Assembly (NCBI GenBank): GCA_907165275.2
Contig: OU015661.1
Location: 8,687,501 to 8,751,500 of the forward strand
DNA: 64,000 nt
Reading direction: 5' to 3'
Origin: Zygaena filipendulae
Taxonomy: Eukaryota > Arthropoda > Insecta > Lepidoptera > Zygaenidae
Position 1 is the first letter of the stretch, and every line of letters begins with the position of its first letter. Below the pieces are notes generated by a model. That model did no database searches. It was not told the origin of the DNA and saw only the letters and a list, made by a program, of their open reading frames with translations. This document shows, piece after piece, positions 9,901 through 20,432 of the stretch. The position numbers and the translations under genes were made by a program.

Positions 9901-10100
9901 TTTTAGTCCGTCTTGTAGATTATTACAAAATATTGGACACGTTTTTTTTTCTTTTTTTACGTAATCAAAAAATAACGGCGATATATTGAGTTGAAATTTC
10001 GCGTGACGTCACTATTCTGACAGTTTGTATGGAGGTTTTAGCGGTTAGTGACGTCACGAGCCCCTCACCCTAAACTTTAAAGCGCTTTATCTCTGTATAT
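9901..10100. mobile_element. Dispersed element carrying AGTCCGTCTTGTAGATTA and GTGACGTCAC
   Basis: The left part matches the small foldback at 58185-58265 (AGTCCGTCTT, ATATTG-ACACG, TTTACGT). The right part (TTTGTATGGAGGTT, GTGACGTCAC, AGCGCTTTATCTCTG) matches 32340-32465. This suggests one non-autonomous family seen in pieces. GTGACGTCAC is an octamer-type CRE palindrome, but only as part of the repeat. Confidence 0.5.
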
Positions 10101-10299
10101 GTATTTTAATTTATTTGAAAAAGCAAAAAATACGTGTCTATTGTTTTTTTTATTTCCTAACTGCCGGACTAATTAGAATTTTGATTTTCAAAAGTAGTCC
10201 ACATCCCAATTCATGTTCATTTTTGTCCAAATCTCATTAAGAAAACTGTCATATTTAACACACAGAAAATCTTAAATAAAAACAAGGAATTACAGGGAT

Positions 10300-10625
10300 G
10301 AATTGCGATTACGTTTGATTTGTCGGCGTGTCAGCGCCAATAAAAAGGAAAGTGGCGTTTTGAATGTCCTCTCCCATTATATGCTTTTATTATTTAAAGC
10401 AGGTCGGTCTGTTTCTCAGTCGCCAGATGGGATTCGCCTGGCGGGGTTTGGTGCGCTTGCGATCTCCCGGTGCAGTTCTGATCGTTTGGCGGTTGGGAAG
10501 CGGTCCCTCATTCATACTTTTTTTTTTTAATTAATGTATGTTGTAACTATCTATGTGTTGTGTCAAATAAAGTTCTTTCAATTCAATTTAGTTCAGTTCT
10601 TTCTTTCAATTCAATTTAATTCAAT
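10300..10625 (+). repeat. Retroelement 3' end with AATAAA and TTCAATTCAATT tail
   Basis: A GC-richer block with a 75-codon frame (10303-10530, no recognised domain) is followed by TGTTGTAACTATCTATGTG, TTGTGTCAAATAAAGTTCTTT and a (TTCAA)n-like tail. The same tail recurs at 53800-53878. Shared tail plus polyadenylation signal point to a non-LTR retroelement or SINE end; the family is not identified. Confidence 0.5.
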
Positions 10626-10761
10626 ATGTAATATGATCTATGACGCAGTATGATCTATCGGCGCGCGTCGGTAACCTGCACGCAAAATTCTAATGAATGT
10701 ATTATATTTTGTTTTAGTACTTACATGAAAAATTACTGTTATGTTTCTAAGTATCTATACT

Positions 10762-10954
10762 TATATTATTATAAATAGAAAAGATTTGTGTTTTGTATAT
10801 TTGTTTGTAATGAATCAACTCAAAAACTACTTCACGGAATTTTGAAAAATTCTTTCACGTATAGGAAGCTACAGTGTTCTTGAGCGGCAAAGGGTTTTTA
10901 ACTCGGAATCCTCACAGGAACTCAACGCGAGCGAAACCGTGGGGTACCGACTAG
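10762..10954 (+). mobile_element. Helitron-like element, AAGATTTGT subfamily
   Basis: TATTATTATAAATAGAAAAG start, CTCAAAAACTACTTCACGG, TCACGTATAGGAAGCTACAG, then a decayed core with GCGAGCGAAACCGTGG and CTAG at 10951-10954. Confidence 0.65.
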
Positions 10955-12419
10955 TTTTTCATGTTTGACAATGAGACAAGAATCGAAGAATACTGAACAC
11001 CTTTCAATACGTTCTAAATGCATGTAGAGTATACCAGATAAATTACTGCAATATTATTTACAGCGGTAACTCTATATGTTACTAAAAGTACATTCACGAT
11101 CCCCATTAAAAGTAATGTACGTTCCCTTTAAACTATAGTTTTAAGGAAACGTTCGTGGCTGAGTAAGGGGGAATTAACACATCGCGTGGCTGATATAATA
11201 ATGTACTTTCGCTGAACGTAGGTGCAAAATAGACACTCGTTATGTGCGACAAAAGAGGCTGTAACGGCGTGCGTTATGGCCCAGTGTTGGCCCAGTTTTT
11301 GCGACAGTATGTAGTAGTACATACATACATACATACGTGTCAAACGTGCGTGTCGTTTTGGTTCGTTTTACGTTTCACCAAGGTGTCAACAAAGAATGGT
11401 AGTTTTGTGTATCTAAATAATGTGTAGGTAGGTATATGATTGAAATTAAAAGGATCTCGTTTTTGTGACCAAGTTAATTTGCAGCAGGTGTTAACTGGCA
11501 GAAATCATCACGTGTCACGTCAGTTTAAAGCATTATGCCCCCATCATGCAAATCGAGACTTACATACAGTTCCGTCCAGCGTAGTTCAGATAGATGATGT
11601 CAAACGCTGGCCGTCATACTTGTTTACATTATTGTGTTGATAAAAATGTGACTTTTTCTAATGGTCAGACTGCTGTTAAATAAAATTGTTTTGTCTTTTT
11701 GTGTTTACTGAAGTCGGCTAAGTTTTATCGTTAAAATTTTGTTAATCATATGAATTTTAGAATTTCATCAGGTTTTCCTTGTCGTATAGGAAAAAAATAT
11801 TGAGAATCATTATCTCGGTAAATACCTATAACGTATTACGTACCCACAAACAGGAAATCATTAGTTTCATACGGTTTCATTCTAATCTGACAATTCGTTT
11901 CCGCCCAATCCGTACACTCAAATATAAAAATTATTTACAAAAAATCATCCATTTGGCTCCATCGAAACAACGTGGCCTTTTATCTATTTACCTACTTGTA
12001 AATTTAAAATTTTATTTTATTCAGAACATGAAATTAGTCAATTATATTTATTTATTTATTCAACAAAATTCCACATCACATGACAACAATTTTACACAAA
12101 TTTCATAAAACCTTAATTAGGCCATTAGGGAATAATATTATGTGACCAAAACTTATACACATTAAAGAGCAAACTGTTGCTATCTACCGGGAGTTATTTG
12201 CACTAACGGGTTCCTAGAAATATTGAGATTTCCTGTACACAAATATAAATATCATTACTGGTTTTAAATAAGAGCAATAATCGATTTTTTTGGTCGTCCC
12301 ATATATGGAACTAAATGCAGTGTAGGGTTAAAGAGCAAAGAATTAAGACTAAAAGAATTTAAAAGTTGTTTCGACATAATTATAAACAAGAACAAAATTA
12401 ATATTCACTACTTAAATCT
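10955..12419. other. Unassigned, no supported gene
   Basis: About 1.5 kb. Holds a short (ACAT)n microsatellite at 11319-11336 and AAATAAAATTG near 11680. Several 60-110-codon frames occur without recognisable motifs. A TTTATTTATTTATT run near 12045 could be the reversed tail of a retroelement. Confidence 0.4.
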
Positions 12420-12592
12420 ATTCTTGTTTAGTTAGAGTGTACCGTGACTGACTGCCTGACAGAAATCGCAGAGTTCAAGCCACTGGATATGGAAACTTGA
12501 AACTTTGTGCAGTTTTTGAACAGTAAAAAAGCTTTTGAAATTAAAGTTATGAAACTGATTACATAAACGAGTGAAAACGCAGGGACAGCTAG
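12420..12592 (+). mobile_element. Degenerate Helitron-like element
   Basis: CGTGACTGACTGCCTGACAG near the start, AAACTTTGTGCAGTTTTTG, and an end CGAGTGAAAACGCAGGGACAGCTAG-like at 12592 (read in two parts: GAGTGAAAACGC, then AGGGACAGCTAG). The CCGCGG core is lost. Confidence 0.5.
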
Positions 12593-13396
12593 TATATTAT
12601 ATTTTTAAATATTTAAACGTACCTACACTGCAGATTACAGATAAAATAATAATAATACATTCTAAAAGGTGAGTACTACTTACTGTACATAATTTCAGAA
12701 AAGATTTTTATAGACGACATGATATTTAACCTGATTAGTAAAATTCTCAGTTTACACTATCACAGACTATAGCAAAATTACATTTCCGTGACGTTTCCCC
12801 ATGAATTCCACTTAATAGCAATCAACATAAGGCTTCATAAAAACTCTCTAAACGAAGACAAATTGCAATCGCTACTGCAGTTTTTGTACTTCGCTCGCCG
12901 TTCACAGCGTGTTGTGGTGGTGATTGTCCGAGTTTAATTCAAAGTTATGCGCAAATAGGGTTTCCAGGTCTTTGGCTTTTTACGGACGAGTCCGGCAAAA
13001 TATGTTCTCGTCCGGTCTGTCCGGCTTTTTTTAGAATTTGTATGGCTGCCGCGTGAGTCGAAATCAAACGCGAGTAAAGCATAATCCAAAAATATCGTTT
13101 TCTGAATGTTAATAAAAAATTGAAATATATGTAATTGTAGATTTTTAGAACATAATCATTATATATAATAAAACTAAGTCGATAAAATGTGCGTGCCGAT
13201 AAAACTTAAAAAGGAGTCCCGACACGATAAAGGGACTTATGTGGTGTGATAGCCCTTTATCCCCCCTCGAACAAGAAAGTTCCCGTTTTAATCTAAAGGG
13301 CATGTTTTTAAAGATATAAGGGACTTTCCGACCCTTCAACTTGGAAATTAAGTGCAGTGGCGCCATCTGTTATCGAATATTTGAACTTCGTTCAAG
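12593..13396. other. Unassigned
   Basis: No gene supported. 12990-13030 has three TCCGG repeats (GTCCGGCAAA, CGTCCGGTC, TGTCCGGC). A 73-codon minus frame at 13145-13366 has no recognised motif. Confidence 0.35.
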
Positions 13397-13451
13397 ACAA
13401 CTATGGAGACTATACACTCCAATAGTCATAGTGTATAGTCTCCATAGTTGT
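13397..13451. repeat. Perfect 22-bp inverted repeat, 11-nt loop
   Basis: 13397-13418 (ACAACTATGGAGACTATACA then CT) is exactly reverse-complemented by 13430-13451 across an 11-base loop. No target duplication is seen. Confidence 0.85.
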
Positions 13452-13518
13452 GAGCCATTGCAGCATGTGTAGTAGTGGCGCGAAATTTAAAATTCCAATT
13501 TCAATTTAAATGCTTTTA

Positions 13519-13536
13519 CCGCCGCACTCAGAGTCG
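13519..13536. mobile_element. PIF/Harbinger-type MITE terminus (fragment)
   Basis: TTA precedes CCGCCGCACTCAGAGTCG, the same end and target triplet as the complete element at 27516-27756. The far end is not recognisable; CCGTAGCTCCCAGAGAC near 13602 might be a relic of it. Confidence 0.5.
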
Positions 13537-13982
13537 TTCATTAAAATAACGTTAATCGGCCCATAACTAATGCTACTTAAAACTTCTAATGATAATTAAA
13601 TCGCCGTAGCTCCCAGAGACAAAAAATAATTGTTGATTAGTAGATTGACAACTATATGTAACCATAGGGCGGTGCACCCTATCGAAATGCGTATCGATAA
13701 AGTGCGACATTGCCACATTCATAAACTCATGGAAATGATACTTTTGTTTTTGTTGTTTTTATGAGGTGAAGTTATTATTTTTCTTTAGAAATAATTAGTT
13801 GCGTTAATTTACTATTACTTTAATCGGAAATAATAATTGATTTCAATAAAATTAAATCGTGAATGCCATGACTTTTGTGATATGACAACATTGAACGCCG
13901 CCATTTTCATTTTCAATTATCTACGTCAAATCAATCCGCGAAATTTTTCAAATTGGAATAGCCGCCATTATTAAAGGTGTGT

Positions 13983-14096
13983 CCACATTGGCGCGCGAAC
14001 CGCGCGCGAAGCCGCGAAACACCCGCGAACCATGATTCTACACTTGTAGTTCGCGGGTGTTTCGCGGCTTCGCGCGCGAACCACGCGCGAATGTGG
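13983..14096. repeat. GC-rich foldback, 48-bp arms
   Basis: Arms 13983-14030 and 14049-14096 flank an 18-nt loop. The inner 30 bp (CGCGCGCGAAGCCGCGAAAC, then ACCCGCGAAC) pair perfectly, and CCACATT pairs at the outer ends. The arms contain repeated GCGCGAA blocks. Probably a small palindromic MITE or foldback element. A plus frame across it is a by-product. Confidence 0.75.
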
Positions 14097-16090
14097 AGAG
14101 CGCTTAAAGAAGAAGGAGAATTCGTCTTTAGTAATAGGTATAATAATAATTTGAAATTATTGTATAAAAAATGGTGAGTATTAAGTAATTATTATTGGTT
14201 TCATATTGTTAAAAGATAAAAATATGTTAGGCATGTTTTTATATGGTTTTCTTTATATCTCAGGAGCAAAATAAAACACCACGTAAATGAGTTGCAAACT
14301 TTACCCCGGACGAAAAATTTTTATTTGCACATTAATTAAACATCAATAATTGAATCAAAACTGATCGGCGGAAAGTCAGTTTTAAAGAAAAAATGGCCTG
14401 GATTTCAGTCACTGACGAGTTCAATAGTAATGCACTTGTATACAAGGTATTGTATTACTTGTATATACTTGTATTCTAGTTATTGCTTGTATACACTTTT
14501 TGTTGATATAACTAGAACTAATTATATTTTTTTTACTTGCAGCGTGATGTAACTACATTAAGGCGCATGGAGTCGTGAAACGATCATTTTTGAGGCCCTA
14601 AAGCTCATAAATTAGCCTACTGACGATTCCAGAATTAACATATATTAAAGATTGATATATGAACTTCAATCTGAGCATTTAAATAAATTGTAGTCTACAA
14701 AATACTATTCAAAAAAAAACATTGAAATGAAGCTGTTTTCAACTTGAAATACGCTACTGCTTCTAAACTACAAGTGATAATTTCACGATTCTTTCAGGAA
14801 AAGATTGCTAACTTGTTTAACTTAAAACTGAGCATTTATCGTTCCAAAATAATACATAGTTTTGACGAAATGTTTTTTATACCACATTCACTACAAATGG
14901 TCACGAGCGGGTCCGTGCGCGGGCGACGGGAGTCAGTCTGGCGCTGGCATTCAAACGGGTAGGCTGTGCGTCGCGCTGTCGCAATCCGCTTGGTTACGCC
15001 AAATTAATTTTGTGAGCAAAATAAGGTAGCGACATCAAAAATGCCACGAAAAAAAAAAGCTGCAAATATTGGGCAACTGGACTTCACTGAATTTTAATTA
15101 TTGGTTCATTGTATTTTTTTGTAACAAAAGGCAATTTTATAAACACATTTTTGTTTTATTACTTTCTTTTACTAAATTAATCAATAAATTAATAAAAATA
15201 AAAATATACAGCTACAGCATTTTAGATATCGGAAAATATACAGCAATTTTCTATCTGCATACAAATCGAAGAATGCTGTAAGTAGTAAAACCTGTTTCCT
15301 TGTAACTTTAGTGAAAATATTTTAATTGCAACTAACATTAAGGTGGGTCTAAAGGTCTAGTTTTCATACAAACTGCCGTAGCTATATTAAAGGCATTCCG
15401 CCTGTTTTTATTTATTAGACTTCATTTAATAAAATACTACTACTTGTTACGATAACGCACAGCCCAAAATCTTTGCATATTATAGTGAAGAAATAACATA
15501 ATTACAATCATTTCAAAATGAATTAAATTTCGGTCGAACCTTTGCTTGTGTGAGAGAACGAATACACTTATAAGTGTACGAAAATGGCGGCCCGGTCTAT
15601 AAACAGCTGTAGTTAGGCTGTAGACTGACAAGTCCCCCGAATGCAGTAGTTTGTAGTGAATTCCAAAAGGATCACAAGGTGGCGCGGCGTTGTGCCGTGA
15701 GTTTTGACAATTTTGCCTACCAAGATAATTTAGAATTGTATTTGAAAATATACCTATTACTGATGTAGTAGGTACCTATTAGTAGCCGAAGCGAATACAA
15801 ATAACTTGTGGAAAGTTGGAAAAGACGTTTTGGTTCTGCGTCACGTACGATGAGGTATAACGTAACTTACGGGTAAAAGTATTTTATATTTTTGTGTTGA
15901 ATAAATTCTTGCTATCTCTTTCTTGTTTTCACGATGAGTAAAAGAGAGAGACCATATTTTCGAAAGGTTGTATCTCGGCCTGGGGTGATAAAATTCAGCG
16001 TTTATCTCCAAATTCTCCGATGCAATGAAAATAATATTTTTATTGTGTCTTATGTGACCACGTGATGCAACGTGTGTTCCGAGATATAGT
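14097..16090. other. Unassigned, with a possible initiator at 14933
   Basis: About 2 kb without a supported gene. GC rises at 14905-15000, where GGGAGTCAGTCTGG contains a TCAGT initiator-like site, but no exon follows that I can defend. The last 100 bases (from about 15965) contain TATCTCGG and GTGACCACGTGATG, resembling a worn unit of the adjoining array. Confidence 0.35.
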
Positions 16091-17072
16091 CTCGGAACTA
16101 CAAGTTACAGACCCATCGTGTTGGTACTCAAACGTCATGTTTTCGTGATATCTATGTGATCACGTGGTCAAATTTCCAATAACCTATATCTCGGAAACTA
16201 CAAGTTACAGACCCATCGTGTTGGTACTCAAACTTCATGTTTTCGTGATATCTATGTGATCACATGGTCAAATTTTCAACAAGCTATATCTCGGAAACTA
16301 CAAGTTACAGACCCATCGTGTTGGTACTCAAACTTCATGTTTTCGTGATATCTATGTGATCACGTGATCAAATCTTCGATAGCCTGTATCTCGGAAACTA
16401 CAAGTTACAGACCCATCGTGTTGGTACTCAAACTTCATGTTTTCGTCATATCTATGTGATCACGTGGTCAAATTTTCGATAGCCTATATCTCGGAAACTA
16501 CAAGTTACAAACCCATCGTGTTGGTACTCAAACTTCATGTTTTCGTCATATCTATGTGATCACGTGGTCAAATTTTCGATAGCCTGTATCTCGGAATCTA
16601 CAAGTTACAGACCCATCGTGTTGGTACTCAAACTTCATGTTTTCGTCATATCTATGTGATCACGTGGTCAAATTTTCGATAGCCTATATCTCGGAAACTA
16701 CAAGTTACAGACCCATCGTGTTGGTACTCAAACTTCATGTTTTCGTCATATCTATGTGATCACGTGATCTAATGTTAGATAGCCTATATCTCGGAAAATA
16801 CAAGTTACAGACCCGTCGTGTTGGTACTCGAACTTCATGTTTTCGTCATATCTATGTGATCACGTGGTCAAATATTCGATAGGCTATATCTCGGAAACTA
16901 CAAGTTGCAGACCCATCGTGTTGGTACTCAAACTTCATGTTTTCGTGATATCTATGTGATCACGAGATCAAATCTTCGATAGCCTGTATCTCGGAAACTA
17001 CAAGTTACAGACCCATCGTGTTGGTACTCAAACTTCATGTTTTCGTCATATCTATGTGATCACGTGGTCAAA
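16091..17072. repeat. 100-bp tandem satellite, about 9.8 units
   Basis: Units start at 16091, 16191 and so on every 100 bases to 16991, with no length change. Landmarks per unit: TCGGAAACTACAAGTTACAG, ACCCATCGTGTTGGTACTCA, AACTTCATGTTTTCGT(G/C)ATA, TCTATGTGATCACGTGGTCA. Some units hold the 14-bp palindrome TGATCACGTGATCA (for example 16357-16370); others have one change, CACGTGGTCA. Units are highly similar, mostly single-base substitutions, so the array is young or homogenised. No ORF runs through it. Confidence 0.95.
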
Positions 17073-18256
17073 AAGTGGAATCGAAATCTAAGGTTTGAAC
17101 ACAAGATTTTCACGATTCATAGTTTACAAAAAAAGACGCACACCACCGAGACTCTTGTTGAGGTAGCCAAATTACGAATCCTAATCGTCTAGTATTAATC
17201 GATTTGCATGTGTGTGTGACTACGTTTCGGCCAGTTATTCGATATTTTCGTGTAGTTAAAGGATAATAATGCGCGTAAAGCCATATAAAAATTTTAAATT
17301 AAAGATGTATTAAACACTCATTCTCTCGCAGCCATCATCAAAATCTATTTTTTAACCTTGTGATTCTCTGTAAATTGAGAAAACTCTTTTATGGCGCCGT
17401 CCGCGGCCTCTATCGGATAAGAGCTGCATAATCTGGCGGAGCGCACCCTTAACTTAACAAAACTATGTACAAAAAAAATCACAATTCTGTCAGTTCTTGT
17501 TAAAAAGTTGCTTTATTTTCAATTTTATAAAAAAAATGTTTCTGGTGAAAAGTTGGTGTTTTGTTACTTACAGCAAATATGTTTTCTTACGGCGAAAATT
17601 TTGATTAGTCTACTACTTTTTTCTGGGACGATATAAATTAAAAATAAATTCGGTACCTAAAGGTACCAAATAGGTACACTAAATATGTGAAAAGAAAAAA
17701 ATCAATTTGTGTATAGGTACTAAATTGTACTAAATAAGTACTAAATTGTAAAATAATAAATTAATTTAACTACCTATTTAACTACGAATTTGATATCATT
17801 AATCCTTTATAGTAAAATTACAATATAATAAAAATAAACATCAATAATTATTTACCTTCATTATTAAAGTATTAAAATAAAACATAAAAAATACGATATA
17901 AAAATATTTGCATGACTCAATGTAATATCAATTAAAATAATGATAGATTTGATGGAGTGCCGATAACTGTTCCACTGACCCTACGTACATTATCGCGCGA
18001 TGTTTGGGTGCGGGTAGCGGGGGCGAGAAAATTAGGCCACGCCTCAACGCCCAAGGTCGTTGGCGACACCACGAGCCTTAAAAAGAGCATGGGATAACCT
18101 TAAGGCTATGGCCCGTAAAAGCAAGGCTATCTTTTAAAAACTAGAGGTGGACCATCAAATCCACCACCTCAACCGAAGCATAATAAGCATAATAGAAAAG
18201 GTAACATTCAATAACAACTCAACAGGGCTGGGCAAAATACCAAGTTGTAATTGAAA
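17073..18256. other. Unassigned
   Basis: A run of GGTACC/GTACTAAAT short repeats occurs at 17650-17750. 17990-18180 is GC-richer with no domain, promoter or repeat ends I can name. No gene supported. Confidence 0.35.
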
Positions 18257-18567
18257 TCCTTTTATTATAAATGTGAAACTTAGTTTGTTTATTTGTTACG
18301 TTTTCACACCTTAATGGCTTAACCGATCAACATGAAATTTTGCATACACATTTTCACCGGTACAGAGAAAAACATAGGGTACTTTTTATCAGGGAATTCC
18401 TGCGGGATCTTTGAGATTTCCACAGGTGAATCTCTGAAACGGTTGAACTTATTTGAACGGGACTTTCTCTGACAATTAAATGATGTTATAAGGTGTAAAT
18501 TATGCTACTTTGGAGTTCTTGCGGAAATTCAGAAACTCAAACGGGTGGAATCGCAGGGCACAGCTAA
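18257..18567 (+). mobile_element. Helitron-like element, full length, CTAA end
   Basis: Starts TCCTTTTATTATAAATGTGA. It holds CTTAACCGATCAACATGAAA, two cores, the phrase CTGAAACGGTTGAAC between them, and ends with CACAGCTAA instead of CTAG. CTAA still fits the CTRR rule. Confidence 0.65.
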
Positions 18568-19048
18568 TGTGTGTTATAATATGTATTCTAAAATATGTAG
18601 TACTAATCAGTGTATTTTTTTAGTTGGAGACATTAAAAACAAGCTGCTGAGAGAGCTGCTGAGTTGGAGGAAGAAAAAAATTAAGCTATTGTAGATGGCA
18701 AAACTAGAGCTAGCTGAATTAAAAAAAACTAAAATTACAATAATAAAATTATTTATTTTAAATGAACTAGTTTTATTTTATTTATTTAAAATTCAGGCAG
18801 GTAGTTGAAGCAGCTAATAGGTGCCTGTATCCAGTTATATATTACTATTTTTCTATCTTTTGTTTCAAATATTTGTCCAATCTGTTTTCAAATAATAATT
18901 GTTAGGTGCCAAGACTTCTTCCGGTAGCCCATTCCAAGGTGCAACCACTCTGTTAGCAAAAATTGTTTTTACCTACACCTTAAAAAAACAAATAACAAAC
19001 AAAATCTGAGTATAACCAATTCTTTTTTTATTATTTTATGGTTTTTAA
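18568..19048. other. Unassigned AT-rich spacer
   Basis: Nothing recognisable beyond AT-rich DNA; 18900-18960 (GGTGCCAAGACTTCTTCCGG) could be an old retroelement coding scrap but I cannot show it. Confidence 0.35.
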
Positions 19049-19488
19049 TCTATACATTTATACATATAAATAAAATTGAAGTGTCTGTTTGTGATTCCAA
19101 ATTAACAATTTTTCACTGCATATGAAAGTATAATATAATCCTACTAATATTATAAATGTGAAAGTGTGGATGTTTGGATGTTTGTTACTCAATCACGCAA
19201 AAACGGCTGAACGGATTTGGATGAAATTTGGCATGCACGTTGTCAGGGGTACAGAGAAGGACATAGGGTACTTTTTATCCCGGAATTCCCGCAGGAACTC
19301 CGATATTACCGCGGGTGAAACCGTCTGTCTGTTTGTTCTGTCTAAACACTGAAACAGCTAGACCGATTTTAATGGGACTTTCAGGCAGATAGCTGATGTT
19401 ATAACGAAGAATAAAACTATTTTAAAAGAAAATCGTTCCTGCGGGGATTCTGAAACTCATGTGGAGTAAAACCGTGGGGCACAGCTAG
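19049..19488 (+). mobile_element. Helitron-like element with a second one nested inside
   Basis: The outer element starts TCTATACATTTATACATATA (compare 49466) and ends GCACAGCTAG at 19488. An inner element starts TCCTACTAATATTATAAATG at 19139 and runs to a GCGGGTGAAACCG hairpin near 19322, after which the outer phrase CTGTCTGTTTGTTCTGTC resumes. The inner copy has lost its CTAG. Confidence 0.65.
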
Positions 19489-20264
19489 TTATTCATACCT
19501 AACTAGTTATCTCTAAAAAATCTCTCAACTATGGATTGTCTGAACAAGAACCATTACTATTGGAATTTTCTTATGTATATCATTTATGTTAGGTACCGGA
19601 TATAATATGATCAGAATCATCACTATTGTCAGTATAAAGCAGGAGTTCATCTAATGGTAATGAGATATTGTATAATGTAGCACATACACAAATTACAGCC
19701 ACAACTGTGTTTAATTTGATACTCATACTCACTTGAAGATATGGAAACTTCCTTTTCCAAATACTAAAAACTCTCAACAGTATTTTTCGTTTTGATTACT
19801 GATATGGCTTTTATTGTACTTTTCTTGGCTGTTTGAATTAGGACAAGAATGGTGTTAAACGCACATCATTTACCTACTGCATAATCACTCACCAAGCAGT
19901 AGGTATACCTTGCGATACACCTGAATCAAGGCGCTGTTTCGGTGCACTACTATTATGAATAAAACTATCATGAGTTTCACCAGGTCATCGAGTTACAACT
20001 TAAAAAATTCCAAATTCGGGCCTGTTACTGCCTGAACAATAAAAGAAAACCATCCTTTTCTATGATAGTCCACCAGGACTTCTTATTTTAATATGTGTAC
20101 CCGATGACACCGGAAAGTCCAGCAATTCGTAAACTCAATAAAATCTTCTAGGTCAGACATGCTTTTCTAATTACTGTGACGTGATCGACGCCCTGAAAGT
20201 TTCAAAAATCAAACTTTGGTTTTGAAATTTTAATAACAAAAACAAACATAACCTTACTTTTAAA
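19489..20264. other. Unassigned, upstream of the helicase relic
   Basis: I looked here for the Rep (replication initiator) part expected upstream of a Helitron helicase and could not find it in any frame. A 62-codon minus frame at 19589-19777 has no recognised motif. Confidence 0.4.
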
Positions 20265-20429
20265 TGTCAAAAATCTCCAATTAAGCCTTAAGTAAGGGTC
20301 AGCCGTCACTTAAAGTTAATCATCATTAAACGTGATTAATGGAGGATTAACTGTCTCTGAGAGTGAATTTTTTTTAATCCTTACTTAAAATCCGTTAAGT
20401 AACCATTAAATCGACTCTGAGTGCGGCGG
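20265..20429. mobile_element. Probable PIF/Harbinger-type MITE remnant
   Basis: The right end is exact: CGACTCTGAGTGCGGCGG followed by TTA at 20430-20432, identical to the end of the element at 27516-27756. A matching left terminus is missing; internal ACTGTCTCTGAGAGTG near 20350 may be part of a rearranged copy. Helicase coding sequence begins straight after the TTA, which suggests that this MITE inserted into the Helitron gene. Left boundary approximate. Confidence 0.45.
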
Positions 20430-20432
20430 TTA

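Noticed and set aside
11779..12108. 109-codon plus ORF
   Set aside because: Lysine/isoleucine-rich translation of AT-rich DNA with no domain, start context or conservation cue.
16091..17072. CRISPR-like array
   Set aside because: Whole 100-bp units repeat with no variable spacers; it is an insect satellite in a eukaryotic setting.
19489..20264. Rep/HUH domain of the Helitron
   Set aside because: No HUH pair or conserved tyrosine context seen in any frame.
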